From Sediminibacterium sp. (GTDB lineage: Bacteria; Bacteroidota; Bacteroidia; Chitinophagales; Chitinophagaceae): DNA of 64,000 nt. The notes below the pieces were generated by a model, which was not told where the DNA came from, did no database searches, and saw only the letters and a program-made list of their open reading frames with translations. Shown one piece after another: positions 29,356 to 38,638 of the stretch (position 1 is its first letter; each line of letters opens with the position of its first letter). The position numbers and the translations under genes are program-made. The DNA lies in assembly GCA_021300455.1 (NCBI GenBank), contig JAJTDP010000003.1:1-64000 (forward strand), given 5' to 3'.

Positions 29356-30987
29356 ATGCAATTCGGCACATTTAATTATCCCGTTCCAGCCAATGAACCC
29401 GTATTAACTTATGCACCTGGTTCTGCTGAAAAATTAGCTTTAAAACAAGCCATTGTTTCTCTAAAGAAAAAATCATTGGACATACCGATGATTATAAATG
29501 GTAAAGAAGTTAGAACTGATTTAAAGCAAGCCATACATCCTCCCCACGAAATAAAACATACACTGGGTTATTTTCATATGGGTAATAAAAAACATGTAGA
29601 TCAAGCCGTTAATGCAGGATTAAAAGTGAGAACTGCATGGTCAAATATGAATTGGGAAGCAAGGGCACATATATTTTTAAAAGCTGCCGATTTATTAGCG
29701 ACTAAATATCGTTTTGAAATGAATGCGGCCACGATGTTAGGTCAAAGTAAAAATGCTTATCAAGCAGAGATAGACGCCTCTTGTGAGTTAATTGATTTTT
29801 TAAGATTCAATGTTCATTTTTTAAGTCAGATATATCAGCAACAACCTGTTTCTTCTACTGGCATTCATAATAGAATGGAATACCGTGGACTAGAAGGATT
29901 TGTACTTGCTATTACTCCATTTAATTTTACAGCTATTGGTGGCAACCTGCCAGCTTCTGCTGCTATGTGTGGCAATGTAGTTGTTTGGAAACCAGCTAAC
30001 ACACAAATTTATTCTGCACAATTATTTATGCGCATTATGAAAGAAGCGGGCCTTCCAGATGGTGTAATTAATATAGTGTTTGTAGATGGCCCTACCATTG
30101 GTGCTACTTGTTTTGCGCATCCCGATTTTGCGGGCGTTCATTTTACAGGAAGTACAGGGGTGTTTAATTATATGTGGAAACAAATTGGAGAGAATATTTC
30201 AAAATATAAAACCTATCCAAGAATTGTAGGTGAAACTGGAGGTAAAGATTTTGTAATGGTACATGAAACTGCTGATGTAGATACGGTGGTTACAGCGCTT
30301 GCGCGTGGTGCATTTGAATACCAAGGACAAAAATGTTCTGCCGCCTCTCGTGCATACTTACCCTCTAATATTGCTCCAGCCATTAAAGAAAAATTAGTGA
30401 AGGCAATTAAGACGATGAAAATGGGTACGGTTGAAAATTTTTCCAATTTTGTGAATGCAGTTATTGATGAAAAATCTTTTGACAATATTGCTAAATATAT
30501 TGATCAAGTAAAAAAAGATAAAAAAGCTAAAATACTTGTAGGTGGAAATTATAGTAAAAAATTAGGCTACTTTATTGAACCTACAGTAATTGAAACCACT
30601 GATCCAAAATACACAACAATGTGTGAAGAAATTTTTGGACCAGTACTTACTATTTATACATACCCTGCAGCTGAATATGAAAAAACATTAAAGCTTTTGG
30701 ATAGCACTTCTAAATATGCATTAACCGGAGCCATAATTGCACAAGACAGATCAGCGATTGAACTTGCCACTAAATTGTTAAGACATGCAGCGGGCAATTT
30801 TTATATCAACGATAAGCCTACAGGTGCCGTTGTAGGACAACAACCTTTTGGAGGTGCCAGGGCTTCAGGAACCAATGATAAAGCAGGTTCTATGTTGAAT
30901 TTATATAGATGGTTAAGCGCAAGGACAATTAAAGAGACCTTTAACCCTCCTACCGACTATACTTACCCATTTTTAAAAGAAGCCTAA
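29356..30987 (+). CDS. pruA: L-glutamate gamma-semialdehyde dehydrogenase
   Basis: ITPFNFTAIGGNLPASAAMCGNVVVWKPA, GETGGKDFVMVH, YQGQKCSAASR, NDKPTGAVVGQQPFGGARASGTNDKAG. Confidence 0.95.
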   Translation: MQFGTFNYPVPANEPVLTYAPGSAEKLALKQAIVSLKKKSLDIPMIINGKEVRTDLKQAIHPPHEIKHTLGYFHMGNKKHVDQAVNAGLKVRTAWSNMNWEARAHIFLKAADLLATKYRFEMNAATMLGQSKNAYQAEIDASCELIDFLRFNVHFLSQIYQQQPVSSTGIHNRMEYRGLEGFVLAITPFNFTAIGGNLPASAAMCGNVVVWKPANTQIYSAQLFMRIMKEAGLPDGVINIVFVDGPTIGATCFAHPDFAGVHFTGSTGVFNYMWKQIGENISKYKTYPRIVGETGGKDFVMVHETADVDTVVTALARGAFEYQGQKCSAASRAYLPSNIAPAIKEKLVKAIKTMKMGTVENFSNFVNAVIDEKSFDNIAKYIDQVKKDKKAKILVGGNYSKKLGYFIEPTVIETTDPKYTTMCEEIFGPVLTIYTYPAAEYEKTLKLLDSTSKYALTGAIIAQDRSAIELATKLLRHAAGNFYINDKPTGAVVGQQPFGGARASGTNDKAGSMLNLYRWLSARTIKETFNPPTDYTYPFLKEA

Positions 30988-30997
30988 AGCACTGTTT

Positions 30998-31032
30998 TTT
31001 GCTCTATTTTATGGTAGAAAACAGTATATTTG
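30998..31032 (+). promoter_or_regulatory. candidate Bacteroidota sigma-70 promoter for pdhA
   Basis: TTTG (30998-31001), 23-nt spacer, TATATTTG (31025-31032). Confidence 0.6.
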
Positions 31033-31052
31033 CTGCTCAAAATTAAAGGACT

Positions 31053-32048
31053 GTGGCCCAAAAATTTTCTAAAGAAACATATCTCTATTGGTACGAACTC
31101 ATGCAGTTAATACGTCAGTTTGAATCCAAGGCAGAAGAGATGTACAAAATGGCTGGAAAAATCAGAGGTTTTTTCCACGTTTATAATGGACAGGAAGCCA
31201 TTGCAGCTGGCTGTATGACAGCTACTAACCCAGAAGACCCCTTTATTACTGGATACCGTGACCACGGTTTAGCCTTGGCTAAAGGAATGAGCCCCAATTC
31301 GGCTATGGCTGAGTTATACGGGAAGGCAACAGGTTGTTCTAAAGGAAAAGGCGGCAGTATGCACTTATTTAGTAAGGAACATAATTTCTTTGGTGGACAT
31401 GGCATTGTGGGTGCCCAAATTGGAACAGGAGCTGGTTTAGCTTTTGCAGAACAATACCGTGGTTCAAAAAATGTGGTTTTATGTTATTTTGGAGATGGCG
31501 CTGCCAGACAAGGTATGTTGCATGAGGTATTTAATTTAGCCATGCTTTGGAAATTACCAGTGGTATTTATTTGCGAGAATAACAACTACGCAATGGGTAC
31601 TTCCATTGAAAGAACAAGTAATGTGATTGATATCTATAAATTAGCCGATGCCTATGAAATGCCTTCTGATAAAATAGATGGTATGACAGCAGAAGCAGTT
31701 CATGAAGGTGTAACAAGAGCTGTGAAAAGAGCCCGTAATGGTGAAGGCCCTACTTTATTAGAAATGAAAACCTATCGATATAAAGGTCACTCTGTATCGG
31801 ATCCTCAAAAATACCGTACTAAGGACGAGGTAGAAGATTATAAAAATCAAGACCCTATTACGAAAGTCCATAGCACTATACTTGAAAATAAATTTGCCAC
31901 TATTGAAGAACTTAATGCGATTGATGAAAAAATAGCAGGTATTGTAGAAGCTTCTGTAAAATTTGCAGAAGAAAGTCCATGGCCTGATGATAGTGAATTG
32001 TTGAAAGATGTATACATTGATTCATCTTACCCTTTTATTGTAGACTAA
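31053..32048 (+). CDS. pdhA: pyruvate dehydrogenase E1 component alpha subunit (GTG start)
   Basis: RQFESKAEEMYKMAGKIRGFFHVYNGQEA, TPP motif GDGAARQGMLHEVFNLAMLWKLPVVFICENN. Confidence 0.94.
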   Translation: MAQKFSKETYLYWYELMQLIRQFESKAEEMYKMAGKIRGFFHVYNGQEAIAAGCMTATNPEDPFITGYRDHGLALAKGMSPNSAMAELYGKATGCSKGKGGSMHLFSKEHNFFGGHGIVGAQIGTGAGLAFAEQYRGSKNVVLCYFGDGAARQGMLHEVFNLAMLWKLPVVFICENNNYAMGTSIERTSNVIDIYKLADAYEMPSDKIDGMTAEAVHEGVTRAVKRARNGEGPTLLEMKTYRYKGHSVSDPQKYRTKDEVEDYKNQDPITKVHSTILENKFATIEELNAIDEKIAGIVEASVKFAEESPWPDDSELLKDVYIDSSYPFIVD

Positions 32049-32063
32049 TTATAACAAATATAT

Positions 32064-32717
32064 ATGAGCGAATTACACCAAGAAAAACACCCTTTTGTAG
32101 ATTTTGTAAAAACAAATCAAAAAACTTTAACCTACACTTTAACTGCTTTAGTAGTGATTGTATTAGCATATTTTGGTTATACAGAATTATACCAAAATCC
32201 AAGAGAAGCTAAGGCCACAGATACGATGTTTACAGCTGAAAAGTACTTTGCTTTAGACTCCTCTAATTATGTACTCAACGGAGATGGCACTAATAAAGGC
32301 GTATTGTATGTTATAAAACAATACAGTGGCACCAAGGCAGCTAATTTAGCTAATTACTATGCAGGTATTAGTTATTACCGTTTAAACGACTATAAAAAGT
32401 CTATCGAATATTTAAAGGACTTCTCTACTTCTGCTAAGCAAGTGCAAGCCATTGCTTATGGAACCATTGGAGATGCTTATGCCGATTTAAAAAACAATGA
32501 AGAGGCTATAGAATACTATAAAAAAGCGGGTGGACATTTCCCTGAAGATGAAGGAATTTCTGCTGAATATTTATTCCGTGCTGCTTCTTTATTAGAAATG
32601 AATGGTAAGGCAGATGATGCTATTGAAATTTATACCACCATTAAGACGAAGTATCCTAAAACAGAAAAAGGCTTCCAAGCCGATAAGTATATTAATAGAC
32701 TGAAGGTGCAGCCTTAA
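32064..32717 (+). CDS. membrane-anchored tetratricopeptide repeat protein
   Basis: Single N-terminal TM, then AYADLKNNEEAIEYYKKAGGHFP and other TPR-like helices. Confidence 0.85.
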   Translation: MSELHQEKHPFVDFVKTNQKTLTYTLTALVVIVLAYFGYTELYQNPREAKATDTMFTAEKYFALDSSNYVLNGDGTNKGVLYVIKQYSGTKAANLANYYAGISYYRLNDYKKSIEYLKDFSTSAKQVQAIAYGTIGDAYADLKNNEEAIEYYKKAGGHFPEDEGISAEYLFRAASLLEMNGKADDAIEIYTTIKTKYPKTEKGFQADKYINRLKVQP

Positions 32718-32746
32718 TTTATTTAGCTTAATTAGCTAAGTATTCT

Positions 32747-32754
32747 TATTTTTG
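32747..32754 (+). promoter_or_regulatory. candidate -7 element for LutA-like gene, very short leader
   Basis: TATTTTTG 4 nt before ATG 32759. Confidence 0.5.
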
Positions 32755-32758
32755 ATAC

Positions 32759-33478
32759 ATGACAGTACAGCTATTTATTCCTTGTTTTATGGATCAATTG
32801 TATCCACAAGCTGCTTATAATACTATTAAGGTATTAGAAAAGGCAGGTTGTAAGGTTAAATATAACGAACAACAAACTTGTTGTGGTCAGCCTGCTTTTA
32901 ATGCTGGTTTTTGGAGCGAGTCTAAAGATGTATGTACCAAATTTGTACAAGACTTTGATGGTGCCGATTATATTGTAAGCCCTAGTGCAAGTTGTACAGG
33001 TTTTGTTAGAAATAATTTTGGAAAAATTTTTGAGAACAATGCCTTTCAAAGTCCTGCTAAAAAAGTAACCAATAGAATGTTTGAACTTTCAGAATTCTTG
33101 GTTAAAATTTTAAATGTTACCGACCTAGGTGCCAAGTTTGAAGGCAAGGCTACTTATCACGATAGTTGTGCGGGTTTAAGAGAATGTCATATAAAACAAG
33201 AGCCAAGACAATTATTATCTAAAGTAGCTGGTTTGGAATTAGTGGAAATGAATGAAGTGGAAACCTGTTGTGGTTTTGGAGGAAGTTTTGCGGTGAAGTA
33301 TGATACCATTAGTGTTTCTATGGCCGATCAAAAAATTGAAAATATTATTAATACGAAAGCCGAATATTTAATTAGCACCGATTCAAGTTGTTTAATGCAT
33401 TTAGAGGGCCGTATGAAATTCAATGGCAATAATGTGCAAATACTGCATTTAGCTGATGTACTAGCAAGTGGATATTAA
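32759..33478 (+). CDS. (Fe-S)-binding cysteine-rich protein, LutA/YkgE family
   Basis: Two CCG-domain signatures: EQQTCCGQPAFNAG and VETCCGFGGSFAVKY. Confidence 0.9.
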   Translation: MTVQLFIPCFMDQLYPQAAYNTIKVLEKAGCKVKYNEQQTCCGQPAFNAGFWSESKDVCTKFVQDFDGADYIVSPSASCTGFVRNNFGKIFENNAFQSPAKKVTNRMFELSEFLVKILNVTDLGAKFEGKATYHDSCAGLRECHIKQEPRQLLSKVAGLELVEMNEVETCCGFGGSFAVKYDTISVSMADQKIENIINTKAEYLISTDSSCLMHLEGRMKFNGNNVQILHLADVLASGY

Positions 33479-33490
33479 ATAAATTTTACT

Positions 33491-33901
33491 ATGGCCTATT
33501 GGTTAATTAAATCAGAACCCTTCAAATATTCTTGGGATCAGTTTGTCAAAGACAAAAAAACATTCTGGGATGGTGTAAGAAATTATGGTGCCCGTAATAA
33601 TTTAAGGTCAATGAAAAAAGGCGACCTTGCTTTTTGGTACCATAGCAATGAAGGCATGGAAATTGTTGGTATTGCTAAAGTAGTTAAAGAATCTTACCAA
33701 GACCCAACCACAGAAGAAACCGCTTGGTTAGCCGTTGATTTTGCTCCTCATGAAAAACTTAAATATCCTGTGAAATTAGCTGACGTAAAAGCCAATACCA
33801 ATTTAGCTGATATGGCCTTGGTAAGATTAGGACGATTATCCGTACAGCCTGTTACAGATAAAGAGTGGAAGGAAGTCATGAAAATGAGCCAGGGGAAATA
33901 A
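33491..33901 (+). CDS. EVE domain-containing protein
   Basis: YWLIKSEPFKYSWDQF...WDGVRNYGARNNLRSMKKGDLAFWYHSNEGMEIVGIAKV. Confidence 0.94.
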   Translation: MAYWLIKSEPFKYSWDQFVKDKKTFWDGVRNYGARNNLRSMKKGDLAFWYHSNEGMEIVGIAKVVKESYQDPTTEETAWLAVDFAPHEKLKYPVKLADVKANTNLADMALVRLGRLSVQPVTDKEWKEVMKMSQGK

Positions 33902-33924
33902 GCTCTATAATAAGTATTCGGATA

Positions 33925-35163
33925 TTACTTAAAAAATACATAGCCAATAAATATGGCTATTATGACCCCTATTATATCTGCAAAAATACCAGCCCATAAA
34001 GCATATCTAACTTTTTTAATACCCACGCTTCCAAAATATAGAGCAATTATATAAAAAGTTGTATCTGCAGAGCCCTGAAATATGGAGGCTAATTTACCTA
34101 CAAAAGAATCGGGTCCTTGGTTTTGAAATATATCTAACATCATTCCCCTAGCTCCACTCCCACTTAAGGGTTTCATAATAGCCACCGGTAATGCTCCTAT
34201 AAATTCTGTATTCATTCCTGTTAATTGAATTAAATACGTAATGGCATTTAAAACATATGTCATAGCACCACTATCTCTAAATACACGAATAGCTACTAAC
34301 ATGGCCACTAAATAAGGTATAATTTTTATTATTACTTCAAAACCATTTTTAGCCCCTTCAATAAATGCGTCAAATACAGATACTTTTTTATAGGCACCTC
34401 CTAGAATAATGGCAACAATAATTACAAGAAGTAATCCACTACCTATAACTTTAGAAAATACTTCTTTATTAAAGGGACTTAAAGAATTCACTCCAAAAAG
34501 TACACCTACCATTATTAATACTAAAGCTATTAACCAGCTAATTAAAACCTTATCCCATTTTAATTTTTGATAGAACCCTACCATTAATATAGAGGCAAGT
34601 GTGGTTCCAATGGTGGCTAAAACGCAGGGTATAAAAATACTTGCTGCATCTTGAGAGCCTGCAGCTAACCTATAAGAAATAATAGTTAAAGGAATAATGG
34701 TAAGTCCACTAGTATGTAAAACCAAAAACATGATTTGCGCATTGGTGGCCTTTTCTTTTTCAGGGTTTAAACTTTGTAGGCTTTCCATAGCTTTTAAACC
34801 AAAAGGGGTGGCTGCATTATCTAATCCTAACATATTGGCAGAAAAATTCATCACCATCTGGCCCATGGCTGGATGATTGGCGGGTACTTCTGGGAATAAA
34901 CGACTTAAAAATGGGTTCATCCATTTGGCTAACTTTTGGATAGCCCCTGCTTTTTCAGCAATATTCATCAAACCTAAGAAAAAGACCATGGTACCCGCTA
35001 AAGGGAAGGCGACATCAATTACAGAGGACTTTGCGGAATCAAAGATGCCATCGGCTAATAACTTGAAAATGGTGGTATCGCCCAAAAAAACAAGTTTACA
35101 TAGGGCTATGATAAAGGCAATTACAAAAAAACCCATCCAAATAATATTCAAGGCCATAATCAA
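33925..35163 (-). CDS. nucleoside-recognition (Gate) domain protein, fused SpmA/SpmB-like
   Basis: One 412-aa ORF with SpmA-like half (NFSANMLGLDNAATPFGLKAMESLQ) and SpmB-like half (FEVIIKIIPYLVAMLVAIRVFRDSGA; GSADTTFYIIALYFGSV). Confidence 0.9.
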   Translation of the reverse strand: MIMALNIIWMGFFVIAFIIALCKLVFLGDTTIFKLLADGIFDSAKSSVIDVAFPLAGTMVFFLGLMNIAEKAGAIQKLAKWMNPFLSRLFPEVPANHPAMGQMVMNFSANMLGLDNAATPFGLKAMESLQSLNPEKEKATNAQIMFLVLHTSGLTIIPLTIISYRLAAGSQDAASIFIPCVLATIGTTLASILMVGFYQKLKWDKVLISWLIALVLIMVGVLFGVNSLSPFNKEVFSKVIGSGLLLVIIVAIILGGAYKKVSVFDAFIEGAKNGFEVIIKIIPYLVAMLVAIRVFRDSGAMTYVLNAITYLIQLTGMNTEFIGALPVAIMKPLSGSGARGMMLDIFQNQGPDSFVGKLASIFQGSADTTFYIIALYFGSVGIKKVRYALWAGIFADIIGVIIAIFIGYVFFK

Positions 35164-35205
35164 TTGTTTATGGTTCTAATATAGTCATTTTTGAGTTTAG
35201 AATTG

Positions 35206-35213
35206 TATTTTTG
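35206..35213 (+). promoter_or_regulatory. candidate -7 element for ychF
   Basis: TATTTTTG 22 nt upstream of ATG 35236. Confidence 0.5.
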
Positions 35214-35235
35214 CGCTCTTAAAACAATAGATATT

Positions 35236-36333
35236 ATGGCTTTACAGGCAGGGATTGTGGGATTACCCAATGTAGGAAAATCGACCTTATTTAATGCAGT
35301 TAGTAATAGTGCTAAAGCGCAGGCAAGCAATTACAGATTCTGTACCATCGAACCCAATGTAGGTTTAGTGGATGTGCCCGATAATAGAATGCAACAATTA
35401 GCAGATTTAATTATCCCTAACAGAATTGTGCCTACTCAATTAGAAATTGTGGACATTGCTGGTTTAGTGAAAGGCGCAAGTAAGGGGGAAGGATTAGGTA
35501 ATAAGTTTTTAGCTAATATTAGAGAAGTGAGTGCCGTTATACATGTGATCAGATGTTTTGAAGATGAAAATGTATTAAGAGAAGAAGGTGTCATCAATCC
35601 TATTGCGGATAAAGAAATTATTGAAACTGAATTACAATTAAAAGATTTAGATAGTGTTGACAAGAAAATTCAACGCTGCGAGAAAATGGCTAAAACCGAT
35701 CCGAAGGCCAAAGTAGAATTAGAGGTTTTACAAAAATGTAAAATACATTTAGAACAAGGTAAAAGTATTCGTTCCTTGGACTTGTCTAAAGAAGACAGAT
35801 TGGCCATTGCAGATAGTTTTTTATTAACTGAAAAACCTGTAATGTATGTTGCCAATGTGGATGAAGCTTCCATGCACACAGGCAATAAGTTCTCAGCAAT
35901 GTTAGTAGAAATGGCCAAGGCTGAAGGTGCTGAAGTAATTGTAATGTGTAATAATATTGAATCGCAGATTGCAGAACTAGAAGATCCTGCAGATAGAGCG
36001 GTATTTATGGATGAATATAAAATGACAGAGCCTGCTTTAAACCGTCTAATTCAATCGGCCTATAAATTATTAAACTTAGAAACTTACTTTACTGCAGGTG
36101 TCCAAGAAGTTCGCGCTTGGACTATTGGTAAAGGATGGAAAGCGCCTCAAGCTGCTAGCGTTATTCATACCGATTTTGAAAAAGGATTTATTAAAGCGGA
36201 AGTAATTGCTTTTGATGATTTTATTAAATTCAAAAGTGAGGCCGCCTGTAGAGAAAATGGAAAACTAAGAATTGAAGGAAAGGAATATATTGTGAAAGAT
36301 GGTGATGTAATGCATTTCAGATTTAACGTATAG
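35236..36333 (+). CDS. ychF: redox-regulated ATPase YchF (OBG-like GTPase family)
   Basis: GIVGLPNVGKSTLFNAVSN, YRFCTIEPNVGLV, DIAGLVKGASKGEGLGNKFLANIREV. Confidence 0.97.
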   Translation: MALQAGIVGLPNVGKSTLFNAVSNSAKAQASNYRFCTIEPNVGLVDVPDNRMQQLADLIIPNRIVPTQLEIVDIAGLVKGASKGEGLGNKFLANIREVSAVIHVIRCFEDENVLREEGVINPIADKEIIETELQLKDLDSVDKKIQRCEKMAKTDPKAKVELEVLQKCKIHLEQGKSIRSLDLSKEDRLAIADSFLLTEKPVMYVANVDEASMHTGNKFSAMLVEMAKAEGAEVIVMCNNIESQIAELEDPADRAVFMDEYKMTEPALNRLIQSAYKLLNLETYFTAGVQEVRAWTIGKGWKAPQAASVIHTDFEKGFIKAEVIAFDDFIKFKSEAACRENGKLRIEGKEYIVKDGDVMHFRFNV

Positions 36334-36350
36334 ATTTAACGTATAGATTT
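36319..36350 (+). repeat. 13-bp tandem duplication over the ychF stop codon
   Basis: agatttaacgtat x2 plus partial third copy agattt. Confidence 0.9.
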
Positions 36351-36430
36351 ATTTTTGAGCATATAATTTATACAAAAACATATAATTGTATTGTAGATCA
36401 TAATACAAAACTTTATCAGTTACAATAGCA

Positions 36431-37240
36431 ATGAATAAAAAAACTCCCATATTATTGGCTTTATTTACAGCTACCTTATTTGCATGTAATTCAGATAATA
36501 CTGATGCTATTAATGAGAACGCTATTGCTGCGCCTACTGCTTTATCTTATGAAATTATTAAGGTTTACCCTCATGATACAAGTTCTTATACACAAGGTTT
36601 GGAATGGAATGGAAATAAACTAATAGAGAGTACTGGACTAGAAGGAAAAAGTGTTTTACAAGTATTGGATTCCAATATGAAGCCCTTAGGTAATAAAGTA
36701 AAATTAGATAAAGAATATTTTGGAGAAGGTACTACCCTATTTCAGAATAAAATTTATCAACTTACTTGGAAAACCCATAAAGTTTTTGTCTATGACGCTA
36801 AAACATTAAAAAAGACTAACGAACTATACTGGCCCTATGAAGGCTGGGGTCTTACACATAACGATACCTCTTTAATTGTTTCTACTGGCGAAAGCAACAT
36901 TTATTTTGTAAACCCCACTGATTTTTCTATACAGAAAACCTTGGGGGTATTTAATCAATATGGATATTTGAGTAATATCAATGAGCTAGAATTTGTAAAC
37001 GGACAATTATACTCTAATTTATATGGTCGTAATGAGGTGGTTGTAATTGACCCACAAACTGGTCAGGTTAAAAGCAGTATTGATTTTAGTAATTTACTAT
37101 CTCAAGCAGGCGTTAAGTATGATCCTTTAAGTATTGATGCAGGTTATGTAATGAATGGAATTGCCTATCATGCTGATAAGAAAACCTTTTTTGTTACAGG
37201 TAAATGTTGGCCTGTTTTAGTAGAAATTCGTTTACGATAA
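36431..37240 (+). CDS. glutaminyl-peptide cyclotransferase-like lipoprotein
   Basis: Lipobox LFACNS; YPHDTSSYTQGLEWNGNKLIESTGLEGKSVLQ; LNELEFVNGQLYSNLYGRN-like motif. Confidence 0.9.
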   Translation: MNKKTPILLALFTATLFACNSDNTDAINENAIAAPTALSYEIIKVYPHDTSSYTQGLEWNGNKLIESTGLEGKSVLQVLDSNMKPLGNKVKLDKEYFGEGTTLFQNKIYQLTWKTHKVFVYDAKTLKKTNELYWPYEGWGLTHNDTSLIVSTGESNIYFVNPTDFSIQKTLGVFNQYGYLSNINELEFVNGQLYSNLYGRNEVVVIDPQTGQVKSSIDFSNLLSQAGVKYDPLSIDAGYVMNGIAYHADKKTFFVTGKCWPVLVEIRLR

Positions 37241-37242
37241 AA

Positions 37243-38151
37243 TTAGTCTATCTTTTTTATTTCATAAATTAAGGAGCTTCCTCTATCTGCATTGCGTAAG
37301 GCTATTATATTAGAAATACAGCCAACAAAAAAAGCGCGCATCATTCCAATCATTCCTGATTGTTTATATTTTTCACTGAGTAAGCTAACATAAAAACTAT
37401 CAAACCACATAGGCAGCTTTTGAACAATAGTCATTTTATGTTTTTTGGCTAAATAATGCATGGATAATGGAGAAAAATGATATAAATGCCTTGGAACATC
37501 ATAAGCCGCCCAATAATTCTTATAAAACCCTGCATCGTAGCTTGTATAATTAGGTACAGCTATAATTAACCTTCCATTAGGTTTGAGTAAACTATGAAAT
37601 GTTTTCATATAGGTATTTAAATCATGCACATGTTCTAGTACATGCCATAAAGTAATAACTTCATATTTTGCAGGCTCTAATTGATAAAGCGCTTCAATGG
37701 GTAGTAAGTTTATATCATAATTGTCAAGGGCTTTTTGTCTACTAGCCGCATCAGGTTCTAATGCTGTCACTTTCCATCCCTTTTTGAACATAGAATGCGC
37801 AAATGCTCCAGTACCAGCCCCCACTTCTAGTAGTTGTCCCTTATGGCCTGTAAATAGCGATTGAACCCAGTTTGTCTTTTGAGTAAGGGTATGATTTCTT
37901 ACTTTATGATAAATTTGATTCACAATACCTTCTTTTGTGTCGGTATGTGATATATAAGAAGGGAAATTATAATAAGGTACAATGTCTTGTTTACTAGGTG
38001 CTGGATCGGTATATTCTAAGCTACAATTGGCGCATTGAATAATTTGAAAATCTTCTCCTGTAAGTGAGTAATCCTTAGTATGTAATAATGCAGCTATGTC
38101 TTCCTTATTACAAATGGGACAAGGAGAAAATTTTTTATGATTTTCAGGCAT
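37243..38151 (-). CDS. class I SAM-dependent methyltransferase with N-terminal zinc-ribbon-like Cys motif
   Basis: CPICNKED...CANC; GQLLEVGAGTGAFAHSM; LWHVLEHVHDLNTYM. Confidence 0.9.
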   Translation of the reverse strand: MPENHKKFSPCPICNKEDIAALLHTKDYSLTGEDFQIIQCANCSLEYTDPAPSKQDIVPYYNFPSYISHTDTKEGIVNQIYHKVRNHTLTQKTNWVQSLFTGHKGQLLEVGAGTGAFAHSMFKKGWKVTALEPDAASRQKALDNYDINLLPIEALYQLEPAKYEVITLWHVLEHVHDLNTYMKTFHSLLKPNGRLIIAVPNYTSYDAGFYKNYWAAYDVPRHLYHFSPLSMHYLAKKHKMTIVQKLPMWFDSFYVSLLSEKYKQSGMIGMMRAFFVGCISNIIALRNADRGSSLIYEIKKID

Positions 38152-38153
38152 AT

Positions 38154-38636
38154 TTAAAAAGATTTAAATACAATTGCTGCTATGGCTAAAATAAATAAAA
38201 TGATTGCTATCCAAGGCCATTGAATAGATTTTGGTTTTTCCACCTCTTCATTGGTTTGAATAGGGCTAATGGTGATGTCTTTATAAAAATGCTTGGATGT
38301 AAAATTATTTACCCAAGTATATTCGTCCCCTTTTTTTTCAACACAACCTAAATTGCCAATAGTTAAACTGGCATCTTGATTTTCGAAGTTTTTTTGTAAA
38401 AACTGTTCGAATTGAATATTGGCCTGTTCGTTAGAAATAGATAGCGCTTCTGCTAAATAAGTGTAAAATTCAGCGCTTGGTTTCTTTTTAGCTGTCGTAA
38501 ATAAAATATCTAGTTCAGGTGCATGTAAGGTATCTCCTATCCAAGTAGCTGGCTTTTTTGTTAAATGAATGGTGCCAATATTAGTAAGCACTAATTCATT
38601 ATGTTGTACAAAATATTGTTGAAGTATTTTTTCCAT
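38154..38636 (-). CDS. HU-CCDC81-like N-terminal domain protein with C-terminal TM helix
   Basis: LQQYFVQHNELVLTNIGTIHL plus DILFTTAKKKPSAEFYTYLAEAL resembles Bacteroidota HU-CCDC81 domain; WPWIAIILFILAIAAIVF TM. Confidence 0.55.
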   Translation of the reverse strand: MEKILQQYFVQHNELVLTNIGTIHLTKKPATWIGDTLHAPELDILFTTAKKKPSAEFYTYLAEALSISNEQANIQFEQFLQKNFENQDASLTIGNLGCVEKKGDEYTWVNNFTSKHFYKDITISPIQTNEEVEKPKSIQWPWIAIILFILAIAAIVFKSF

Positions 38637-38638
38637 AG

